DNA from: an uncultured Candidatus Saccharibacteria bacterium
Lineage (GTDB): Bacteria; Patescibacteria; Saccharimonadia; Saccharimonadales; UBA6022
Length of the DNA: 6,136 bases
Direction: 5' to 3'
Assembly: GCA_946886725.1 (NCBI GenBank)
Contig: CAMPJF010000065.1
Coordinates: forward strand, 1-6,136
Under the pieces are notes generated by a model. The model was not told the origin of the DNA and made no database searches. It worked only from the letters and a program-made list of their open reading frames with translations. Positions within the stretch are counted from its first letter, which is position 1. Every line of letters begins with the position of its first letter. Shown here one piece after another: positions 1 to 6,082 of this stretch. Both the position numbers and the translations under genes were made by a program.

Positions 1-1221
1 TCGTGCGTCTAGCAAACTTTCTATCCCGGGTAATTTTTCGCCCGCCATCAGTTCTAAACTCGCCCCGCCACCGGTAGAAACATGCGAAAAACTGTCACCC
101 TTCCGGGCATCCCAGTTTAGGACGAAATCGGCCGTGTCCCCACCGCCAATGATTGACGTAACATCTGGATTAGTGGCGAGCGCTAATGCAAGGCGTGCTG
201 ATCCATGCGCAAAATTAGCCTGCTCGGCGTAGCCGAGCGTTCCATTCCATACCACCGTCTTCGCCTTTGCGATCAAGCCTACAGCACGGCCAATACTCAT
301 GTCGCCGATATCTAGTGCAATATCCTCATCTGTTAGCGCGGTGGCCATCTTGTTTACTCTCGGCTCTGCAGCGTCCAAGCTACGACCAACCGCTAGGTCA
401 ACAGGCAGAATAATAAAATCATCAACTTTGTCTTTTCCTACTTTTTTGGCTGCTTCGCGGTAAATGACATCAATAACGTCTTTTTCGTCCGCCTCGAGCT
501 TGCTTTTACCCATCTGCAACCCCTTATACGCCAAGAAGGTGTTCGCCATCGCGCCGCCAATAATAATCGTATCAGCGACACGAATAAACTCATCGATAAC
601 ATCAATTTTATCCGCTACTTTTGCGCCGCCCATTACAGCGATCAGCGGACGCTTCGGGCTTTTCATAGCCTGAGTGATCGTCGTATATTCACGCTCGAGG
701 AGCAGTCCAGCGACGCTCGGCAGGCAGTGTGTAATTGCAGACGTACTCGCGTGTGCACGATGCACGACACCAAAGCCATCCTGGACGAAATAACGCGCAC
801 CGCTGCTTTTGGCAATTTTTGCAGCAAAACTCTCGTCATTCGCCTCTTCTTCAGGATAATAACGTAAGTTCTCTAAAACAATCACGCTACGTTTCGGAGC
901 GCGCTTGACCGCCATAGCGACTTTATCGCCAATCACCTGATCAACAAATCGAACCGATTCACCTAAATGTTGAGCTAACCGCTGTGCAATCGGCTCAAGA
1001 CTTAGTTTTGGGTCATGACCCTCGGGACGGCCAAGGTGGCTGATGACCACTACCTTGCAGCCATCAGCTAAAAGTTTTTTGATCGTTGGCAAACTGGCGC
1101 GAATACGAAAGTCGTCGTCAATCTCGCCATCGGCATTCAGTGGCACATTATAATCGGCACGCAAAAGGACGGTCTGTCCCTGAATTGGCACCGTATTAAT
1201 TGTCTGCTTAAAAAACTTCAT
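1..1221 (-). CDS. pgk: Phosphoglycerate kinase, 3' end cut by window edge
   Basis: This enzyme transfers phosphate from 1,3-bisphosphoglycerate to ADP, giving 3-phosphoglycerate and ATP in the cytoplasm (lower glycolysis). The frame is open for 407 codons from the ATG at 1221 to the left edge with no stop. Family lengths are about 390-415, so only a few residues should be missing. Substrate-binding residues of the N-terminal domain are present: D23 and N25 in the RADYNVPL segment, R39, H62 and R65 in SHLGRP, R120 in LENLRYYP, and R155 in HRAHAS. In the C-terminal nucleotide-binding domain, K201 and K205 (GGAKVADK), GGGDTA (359-364) and STGGGASLE (382-390) are intact. A G/T-rich stretch (GGTGGGG) lies just before the ATG and may be a weak, close-set Shine-Dalgarno site. 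The gene follows pyk after 26 nt on the same strand and is probably co-transcribed; a TAGAAT hexamer at 1255-1250 could be an internal -10 box, but no good -35 goes with it. Identity is secure. Confidence 0.97.
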   Translation of the reverse strand, partial: MKFFKQTINTVPIQGQTVLLRADYNVPLNADGEIDDDFRIRASLPTIKKLLADGCKVVVISHLGRPEGHDPKLSLEPIAQRLAQHLGESVRFVDQVIGDKVAMAVKRAPKRSVIVLENLRYYPEEEANDESFAAKIAKSSGARYFVQDGFGVVHRAHASTSAITHCLPSVAGLLLEREYTTITQAMKSPKRPLIAVMGGAKVADKIDVIDEFIRVADTIIIGGAMANTFLAYKGLQMGKSKLEADEKDVIDVIYREAAKKVGKDKVDDFIILPVDLAVGRSLDAAEPRVNKMATALTDEDIALDIGDMSIGRAVGLIAKAKTVVWNGTLGYAEQANFAHGSARLALALATNPDVTSIIGGGDTADFVLNWDARKGDSFSHVSTGGGASLELMAGEKLPGIESLLDAR

Positions 1222-1247
1222 ACCCCACCGTATTTTTAATAGTAACT

Positions 1248-2666
1248 TTATTCTAGCACGCGAACGCGAATTGTGTCTGTAGCACCAATCAGACCTGGCT
1301 GTTTACCACTGACAATAGCAACGGTAATGCGGTCTTCGGCACCAAAGAAATTCTGTGATTTCAGCTCTTTTGCCAGTTCAAGTCCCGCCCTTTCGCCATC
1401 TGGCCGTACAAAACTCTTATTAGCATAGCTTAGCGCTAACTGCTGAGCAGAACGCTTTTCGCTCGTAACACTGATAATAGGTAGATTTGGACGATGTGCG
1501 GCAATATTCGCTGCAGTCGCGCCTGACTTTGTTTCACAAACGATAGCAGCAACGTTCAGTTGCTGTGCCAAGTTCACGGCAGCAGTACTGATTGCATCCT
1601 GCTGTGTGTTCTTCATATGTACAACTTCGTGCAGTGCACGAACCGAGGCATGCTCCTGCGTATAAAGAATAACGCGTTTCATCGCAGCAACTGTTTCGAG
1701 TGGATATTTACCGTTAGCTGTTTCGTCTGACAACATGACAGTATCAGCACCCTGAATGACAGCATTTGCGACATCACTGACTTCTGCGCGTGTTGGATCT
1801 GGATTTTCTACCATGCTTGCCATCATCTGGGTCGCAACAATGCTTAGCTTGCCGTGTTTGCGACATAGCGCAATAATACGACGCTGCACGATTGGAACAA
1901 CTTCAGCGCCCGCTTCTACCGCTAGGTCACCGCGAGCAACCATGACGCCGTCACTTGCCTTGACGATTTCTTCCAGCATTTCGTCTTTAATTGCCGCTTT
2001 CGTCTCGATCTTCGAGATGATTTGCGCAGTCGAACCAAGACCAACCATAATCGCACGCAGGTTATTGATATCTTCAGCTGATTGAACGAAGCTAAGGGCA
2101 ACGTAGTCGATGTCTTTTGTTGCACCGTATTCAACATCCTGGATGTCTTTTGGTGTCAAGATGTCACCGCCAAAGTCAGTATCAGGCAAGTTGATACCCT
2201 TGCGGCTCATCAGTGTACCTGAATTTTCAACGCGAAGCTTAATCGCCGTCTCGGATGGAATTTCGATAACCGTCGTACGGACTTTACCGTCAAAAATAAA
2301 GACCGGCTGGCCAATTTCGACCTTCTCAGCAAGGTTATATTGCACAGGTAGTACATTGCCGTTGTGTTCGGCGGCGTGATCAAGAATAATTTCGTCACCC
2401 GCTTCAACGTTCATATTTTCATTAAGGTTGCCGAGGCGAATCTTTGGCCCCTGTAAATCCTGAAGGATCGCGACTGGCTTGCCGAGCTTATCACTCGCTT
2501 GGCGAATCCACTCGATCTGCTGATCACGCTCTTCGTAGCTGCCGTGGCTAAAATTAAGACGGAATCCGTTCACGCCCGCAGTGGCAAGCGCTTCGATTGA
2601 TTCGTAGTTGTTTGTTGGTGGACCAAGTGTGGCCAAGATTTTGGTGCGTTTGAAAATAATACTCAT
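1248..2666 (-). CDS. pyk: Pyruvate kinase
   Basis: Pyruvate kinase converts phosphoenolpyruvate and ADP to pyruvate and ATP, the last step of glycolysis, in the cytoplasm. The product is 472 residues, matching the family norm of about 470. The TIM-barrel domain carries R36, N38, S40 and H41 (FRLNFSHG), D70 in LQDLQGPKIR, the catalytic lysine K219 with metal ligands E221 and D247 (ISKIE, ARGDLAVE), and T279 in VATQMM. The B domain lies at roughly 72-165 and the C-terminal allosteric-type domain at about 350-472. I chose the ATG at 2666 because MSIIFKRTKILATLGP is the normal family N-terminus; the frame is open upstream to an ATG at 2741, but that would add 25 unconserved residues and overlap the upstream gene. 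The segment after D70 (L71, Q72, K75, L78) matches the residue set reported for potassium-independent pyruvate kinases. There is no Shine-Dalgarno site, and a TATAAT box ends 7 nt before the ATG. It sits 26 nt from both neighbours. Confidence 0.97.
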   Translation of the reverse strand: MSIIFKRTKILATLGPPTNNYESIEALATAGVNGFRLNFSHGSYEERDQQIEWIRQASDKLGKPVAILQDLQGPKIRLGNLNENMNVEAGDEIILDHAAEHNGNVLPVQYNLAEKVEIGQPVFIFDGKVRTTVIEIPSETAIKLRVENSGTLMSRKGINLPDTDFGGDILTPKDIQDVEYGATKDIDYVALSFVQSAEDINNLRAIMVGLGSTAQIISKIETKAAIKDEMLEEIVKASDGVMVARGDLAVEAGAEVVPIVQRRIIALCRKHGKLSIVATQMMASMVENPDPTRAEVSDVANAVIQGADTVMLSDETANGKYPLETVAAMKRVILYTQEHASVRALHEVVHMKNTQQDAISTAAVNLAQQLNVAAIVCETKSGATAANIAAHRPNLPIISVTSEKRSAQQLALSYANKSFVRPDGERAGLELAKELKSQNFFGAEDRITVAIVSGKQPGLIGATDTIRVRVLE

Positions 2667-2673
2667 ATCGACT

Positions 2674-2701
2674 ATTATACCACTCTTCTCTGTTATTTTA
2701 A
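2674..2701 (-). promoter_or_regulatory. Putative pyk promoter, leaderless type
   Basis: Reading on the minus strand, a perfect TATAAT lies at 2679-2674, preceded after a 16-nt spacer by TTAAAA (2701-2696, 4 of 6 matches to TTGACA). Only 7 nt separate the -10 box from the pyk ATG, so transcription would begin at or one base before the A of the start codon, giving a leaderless mRNA. No Shine-Dalgarno-like purine run lies at the right distance (the AGAGAAGAG run lies inside the promoter spacer), which fits. The -35 overlaps the last codons of the upstream glucanase gene. Seen in sequence; promoter activity is inferred. Confidence 0.5.
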
Positions 2702-3697
2702 CGAAATTACGCCGTCTTCCACCATGGCGCGAAAATTCCAAATTCCACGCTCTTCTGTTTTATAGGACCAGTAAAACCACCCCAAAGCAAAGTCGTATGT
2801 TTTTAATTGCAGCTCGGCGTGTCGTCTAAATGCCGACTGACGCTCCTCTTTTGTACGCCCAGCGAGCGCTTCCTCTGTCAGTACAATACTCCATTCGCCG
2901 ATGATCACCGGTTGCTTACGCTGCAGCCGCAGTAATTGCCAACCTCTGCGCCAGACGCGCGTAAAATACCCAGCCAGCGGCTCGCGTTTGCGCCAGACAC
3001 TGCCAAATTGATACCAGTGAATATCCATCACCGCCGGATAATTAGGGTCCGACCATAACGTTCCGGTCATTAATCGAGGCGTAAAAGCGTCGTGAAAAAC
3101 AATAGCCGTCCCTGGCCGCGCCACAGCACGCAATCGATCGTACGCCCGTTTATAAAACCAACGCAATTTCCATTGGACTAACCCGAATTTGGGTTCATTA
3201 ATCATCTCGATGCCCCAGACCGATTTCGCGGCATAATAACGACGTGCGATCTTTTCTAGAGTGTCGATAGATTCTTGACGATAGTCCTTGTGTCGATGCC
3301 ACTCACTTTTACCAACCTGTCCACTATGATCCTTGCCATTTTGCGATCCCTTATGTCCGTGTAGATCGATCAGTATTTTCAGTTGATATTTTTCGGCCAT
3401 TTTTACCGCCCAATCCAGGTATTCAATTGCCGGCGCAAATGGACCATCACCCTCAAAAATCCAATACCCGATCGGGATCCTGACGGCGTTAACCCCGCTC
3501 TTATGCAGCCACTTAAAATCAGACTCGGTAATAAAGGTCTTTCGGTGGTTTTCAATTTTATCCATCGCGCCTGCCGTCTGCATAAATGTGTACTCGTCAA
3601 TCGCCTTCGTACCTTGAAAAAGACTGGGCGTCATCCACTTCTCAAGAACTAACCACCCGCCTAGATTAACGCCATGCAATTGAGTACTCTGTGTCAT
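2693..3697 (-). CDS. GH5 (subfamily 9-like) exo-beta-1,3-glucanase
   Basis: This is a 334-residue glycoside hydrolase of family 5 that resembles the fungal EXG1-type exo-beta-1,3-glucanases (GH5_9), which release glucose from the ends of beta-1,3-glucans. The signature opens right at the N-terminus: GVNLGGWLVLEKWMTPSLF with DEYTF (34-38). Barrel residues typical of the clan follow: R73 in VRIPIGYW, DLHG (111-114) with GSQNG, the acid/base E168 in MINEP, H227 in DIHWY, the nucleophile E268 in IIGEWS, and the aromatic W310 near KTEE. Both catalytic glutamates are present, so it should be active. No signal peptide or membrane segment is visible, and the protein begins directly with the fold, so it appears to be cytoplasmic, unlike the secreted yeast enzymes. 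The stretch at about 236-262 is unusually basic (many Arg/Lys). It is first in an apparent unit with pyk and pgk, 26 nt upstream of pyk. The exact substrate (beta-1,3-glucan or another beta-glucoside) is not certain. Confidence 0.85.
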   Translation of the reverse strand: MTQSTQLHGVNLGGWLVLEKWMTPSLFQGTKAIDEYTFMQTAGAMDKIENHRKTFITESDFKWLHKSGVNAVRIPIGYWIFEGDGPFAPAIEYLDWAVKMAEKYQLKILIDLHGHKGSQNGKDHSGQVGKSEWHRHKDYRQESIDTLEKIARRYYAAKSVWGIEMINEPKFGLVQWKLRWFYKRAYDRLRAVARPGTAIVFHDAFTPRLMTGTLWSDPNYPAVMDIHWYQFGSVWRKREPLAGYFTRVWRRGWQLLRLQRKQPVIIGEWSIVLTEEALAGRTKEERQSAFRRHAELQLKTYDFALGWFYWSYKTEERGIWNFRAMVEDGVISLK

Positions 3698-3703
3698 ATC
3701 TCT

Positions 3704-3712
3704 ACTGTAGCA
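3704..3712 (-). promoter_or_regulatory. Possible extended -10 for the GH5 gene
   Basis: On the minus strand TGC followed by TACAGT (3712-3704) forms an extended -10 element, with TACAGT matching TATAAT at 4 of 6 positions. It ends 6 nt before the ATG at 3697, so the transcript would again start at the initiation codon. The expected -35 position is poor (GTGATG, 3 of 6 matches), which is tolerable for an extended -10. No convincing Shine-Dalgarno site precedes the gene. Weak on its own; it gains some support from the same geometry at pyk. Confidence 0.3.
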
Positions 3713-3727
3713 CTAAAGTCTTGACGC

Positions 3728-3736
3728 ATCACGGGG
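3728..3736 (+). repeat. ATCACGGGG word, copy 1
   Basis: The 9-mer ATCACGGGG occurs here and again at 3797-3805, with a one-mismatch inverted copy (CCCGGTGAT) at 3842-3850. All three lie in the divergent control region. This copy lies upstream of the possible GH5 -10 element, overlapping its poor -35 position. It could be a regulator half-site; that is inference. Confidence 0.35.
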
Positions 3737-3786
3737 TATGTATGCTTGTCATTAACGTAAATATTTTTTATTATCTCATCATTAAA

Positions 3787-3802
3787 TGTGACCCAAATCA
3801 CG
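3787..3802. promoter_or_regulatory. CRP/FNR-like palindromic operator candidate
   Basis: TGTGA, six bases (CCCAAA), then TCACG gives 9 of 10 matches to the classic CRP half-site layout TGTGA-N6-TCACA. It lies near the middle of the divergent region, about 90 nt from the GH5 start and about 60 nt upstream of the -35 box of the rightward gene, a spacing compatible with activation. The right arm coincides with copy 2 of the ATCACGGGG word. Whether the organism has a CRP/FNR-family regulator cannot be seen here, so function is inferred. Confidence 0.35.
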
Positions 3803-3805
3803 GGG
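3797..3805 (+). repeat. ATCACGGGG word, copy 2
   Basis: This exact copy of the word at 3728-3736 overlaps the right half of the CRP-like palindrome. The two direct copies start 69 nt apart. Confidence 0.35.
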
Positions 3806-3841
3806 GCGGACTGGAAAATCATGAGCTTTATTTTTCTCTAA

Positions 3842-3850
3842 CCCGGTGAT
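3842..3850 (-). repeat. ATCACCGGG word, inverted copy 3
   Basis: CCCGGTGAT on the plus strand reads ATCACCGGG on the minus strand, one mismatch from copies 1 and 2. It ends 13 nt before the -35 hexamer of the surface-protein promoter, a usual place for a regulator site. The rest of the 227-nt region between the two divergent genes is AT-rich (around 3757-3790 and 3821-3840) and holds no convincing small gene. Confidence 0.3.
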
Positions 3851-3863
3851 GTAAAGTTTGACC

Positions 3864-3892
3864 TAGACAGTCGACACTAGTTGTGCTTTTAT
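3864..3892 (+). promoter_or_regulatory. Sigma-70-type promoter of the surface-protein gene
   Basis: TAGACA (3864-3869, 5 of 6 matches to TTGACA) is followed by a 17-nt spacer and TTTTAT (3887-3892, 4 of 6 matches to TATAAT). A TG at 3884-3885 makes it an extended -10. Transcription should start near 3899, giving a leader of about 26 nt. The leader contains GGGG and AAGG short runs before the ATG at 3925, either of which could be a modest ribosome binding site. Seen in sequence; activity inferred. Confidence 0.5.
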
Positions 3893-3924
3893 GAGGCAAG
3901 AATAACCATAGCGGGGCAAGGTGT

Positions 3925-6039
3925 ATGTTCAAAAAACTACTAAACAAAATTAAAATTAACGTGCCGAGTGCCAATGAACATGCTTCGCGTCGACGATGGG
4001 TCATTCCCGTCGCCGCGCTAGCTGGCGTTTTAATATTAAGTGGTGTCGCGCTGTACGCGACAGGTGCTGCCGTAAAAACCCACAGCTTTTGGTCCGAATC
4101 GGATAAGCCAAAAGTTATTAATCAGCACGATTCTCACCCCGTAGAGTTAGGATTGAAATTCCGCACAAAAACAAGCGGTCAAGTAACCGGTGTAAAATTC
4201 TATAAAAGTAGACAAAATGTCGGAACTCATATTGGTAATTTATGGGACAAGCGTGGTAAAAAGCTAGCAACAGTCACCTTTAAGAATGAAACGCAGTCCG
4301 GTTGGCAAACCGCAAAGTTCGACAAGCCCGTCACAATTAACCCCGACACAACCTATATCGTCTCGTACTTCGCACCAAAAGGTCACTTCTCTATTGACTC
4401 TCGCTACTTTGCGCATTCAGCTCGAACGAGCGGCCCGCTAACCGCACTAAAAAGCGGCACAGATGGCGTGAACAGTGTCTATTCGTACGGATTCCGATCA
4501 AGCTTCCCGTCAGATGACTCCAACAAAGACAACTACTGGGTAGACGTTATTTTTACCTCTAGCGAAGTTAACCCGATTGCTGAAACACCAAAAAGCATTA
4601 AAGCATTTGATTCAGCAAATATCATCACCGATCCAGTATGGTTCAAAAAAGCATATGACAGCGGATTACGCCTGTACATCGCAAATGTCACCGACTGGGG
4701 AACGTGTAACCAATCGGCCCAGGCCAAGACGCAAATCAAAGCCGCACTTGACGCCGGCCTAAAGGTTGCCGCATATACTCGCGACCCAGGTTGCTGGGAG
4801 AACGGCATCAAGGCAGCCGGCGAATACAAAACAAAGCTTCAGTTCTTCGCTCTTGATGTCGAGCTATCCGGCAAACCAGCAACCCGCGAAATGGTAAATG
4901 GTATCAAAGCACAGGGTATCCGCCCAATTGCCTACACCAGCAAAACATCATGGACGGGTGTACAAGGCAATACAGTTAATAGCTTCACCGACATTCCGCT
5001 ATGGGATGTCAGCACGAGTAATATCAGCTTTGCCAACTGGACGCCGAACTATATGTCGCCGGCGCCAGTTGCCTACGGTGGCTGGAACGTTAAAGGCAAC
5101 ATGCGCGTTGGCGTTCAGCAGCAGTTCGATTACCTACTAAACGGTATCAGCATCAATCTCAACTCATTTGACCAGACGTACATCATCGACAGTCCAACAA
5201 AACCAATCGATCCTGTCACTCCGACACCACCAACAACACCAACAACACCAACAGCCCCGACCACTCCAGTAAAGGGCCGCGCTTATCCGCTACATACACG
5301 TATCATTGCAACAACCTTCTGGGTTGGTGAACAGTTCCAGGCGACCGATGACGGCAGTCAAATCTGTTCTGCATATGACGGCGCATGGCAGTTCAGCCAC
5401 TTCGGCGTCAAAGCTGGCGAAACCGTCTCAAAAAATTGTAACAACCCATACCCAACTAAGTGTGATGCAGTGAAGATTAATGCGAATGGTCCATGTTCGG
5501 CGGGTAATGTGTCAGGCAGTATATACTTACCGCAAAACGATTACCGCGCAGTCGGCGGTCCTATATCCATCGAAAACCCTTTCTACCTCGATCTTCCCTA
5601 TAATGACTACGGCACGAATGGCGAAGGCGGCTACATCACCGGATCAGCCACTCGCTGTCAGGATATTCCATGGGCAAATGACCCAGGGTATATCGGCAAG
5701 TGCACTGCTGAATTCTCTTATATGAAGAACCGCTGGGTACAGGTCAAAGGCCCCAGCGGCACGCTCTGCTACGGTCAGATTCAAGACGCAGGTCCTGCCG
5801 ACATCGGCAATGGCAACCCCAATTATGCAGACCGCACCTATGTCTTTGGAGTGAACGACACACGGCCATTTAACAAATCATATAATGGCGCAGGCATGGA
5901 CGTCTCTCCCGCCTTAGGTGCATGTGTTGGAGGTAAGTTCAATCAAGACGTGACTGTCGATTGGCGTTTCGTCGATGATGTCGATGTTCCAGACGGACCA
6001 TGGAAACGAATCGTTACAAAATCAGGCGTCAACTGGTAA
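3925..6039 (+). CDS. Membrane-anchored multidomain cell-wall-active protein (DUF4082, GH25-like, DPBB-like)
   Basis: A 704-residue exported protein. Residues 1-24 are basic (KK, K, K, RRR), and 25-47 form one hydrophobic segment that serves as a signal anchor or uncleaved signal peptide; no clear AxA cleavage site follows. Residues about 52-211 match DUF4082: GLKFRTKTSGQVTGVKFYK, LWDKRGKKLATVTF, NETQSGWQ and the closing NYWVDVIF are hallmarks of this beta-sandwich-like module, common on surface carbohydrate-active proteins. Residues about 222-422 look like a GH25/DUF1906-type barrel: D229 (KAFDSAN), a DxE motif at D311 and E313 after a hydrophobic strand, GIRPIAYTS, IPLWDVS and a late VGVQQQFDYLLNG strand. 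C261 and C290 could pair. A Pro/Thr linker spans about 424-449. Residues 450-704 contain eight cysteines and DPBB-like motifs around D621 (CYGQIQDAGP) and D659 (GMDVSP), followed by VDWRFV. Likely role: binding and remodelling peptidoglycan or other wall polymer, of self or of a host cell. The domain calls are by eye; export is well supported, the precise enzymatic activity is not. Confidence 0.85.
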   Translation: MFKKLLNKIKINVPSANEHASRRRWVIPVAALAGVLILSGVALYATGAAVKTHSFWSESDKPKVINQHDSHPVELGLKFRTKTSGQVTGVKFYKSRQNVGTHIGNLWDKRGKKLATVTFKNETQSGWQTAKFDKPVTINPDTTYIVSYFAPKGHFSIDSRYFAHSARTSGPLTALKSGTDGVNSVYSYGFRSSFPSDDSNKDNYWVDVIFTSSEVNPIAETPKSIKAFDSANIITDPVWFKKAYDSGLRLYIANVTDWGTCNQSAQAKTQIKAALDAGLKVAAYTRDPGCWENGIKAAGEYKTKLQFFALDVELSGKPATREMVNGIKAQGIRPIAYTSKTSWTGVQGNTVNSFTDIPLWDVSTSNISFANWTPNYMSPAPVAYGGWNVKGNMRVGVQQQFDYLLNGISINLNSFDQTYIIDSPTKPIDPVTPTPPTTPTTPTAPTTPVKGRAYPLHTRIIATTFWVGEQFQATDDGSQICSAYDGAWQFSHFGVKAGETVSKNCNNPYPTKCDAVKINANGPCSAGNVSGSIYLPQNDYRAVGGPISIENPFYLDLPYNDYGTNGEGGYITGSATRCQDIPWANDPGYIGKCTAEFSYMKNRWVQVKGPSGTLCYGQIQDAGPADIGNGNPNYADRTYVFGVNDTRPFNKSYNGAGMDVSPALGACVGGKFNQDVTVDWRFVDDVDVPDGPWKRIVTKSGVNW
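5228..5254 (+). repeat. Three tandem 9-bp units in the Pro/Thr linker
   Basis: The unit CACCAACAA occurs three times in a row, the last with one change (final A to G). It encodes part of the PTTPTTPTA stretch of the linker joining the GH25-like and C-terminal domains. Multiples of 9 bp keep the frame, so linker length can vary between strains by slippage. Confidence 0.8.
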
Positions 6040-6052
6040 TTACCCCAGCTCC

Positions 6053-6082
6053 ATTATCCCCCGCTGATCGGCGGGGGATAAT
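6053..6082. terminator. Strong hairpin after the surface-protein gene
   Basis: A perfect 12-bp inverted repeat (ATTATCCCCCGC at 6053-6064 with GCGGGGGATAAT at 6071-6082) encloses a 6-nt loop. It begins 13 nt after the stop codon. The stem is GC-rich at the loop and AT-rich at the base, as in intrinsic terminators, but the following sequence (TATAATAGG) is not a true U-tract. It may work as an atypical or bidirectional terminator, or as an mRNA 3' stabiliser. Confidence 0.65.

Noticed and set aside
464..673. Plus-strand open frame inside pgk
   Set aside because: It lies antisense to a clearly conserved pgk coding sequence and its Ser/Ile/Ala-rich translation looks like a shadow. The same reasoning removes the other short frames inside pyk, the glucanase and the surface-protein gene.
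2667..2741. Upstream in-frame ATG at 2741 that would extend pyruvate kinase by 25 residues
   Set aside because: The added residues do not resemble pyruvate kinase, the extension overlaps the glucanase gene by 49 nt, and the ATG at 2666 gives the normal family N-terminus.
3821..3841. Tiny plus-strand frame ATG...TAA (6 residues) in the divergent region
   Set aside because: It is too short to judge, has no clear ribosome binding site, and lies upstream of the predicted transcription start, so it would not be a leader peptide of the surface-protein gene.
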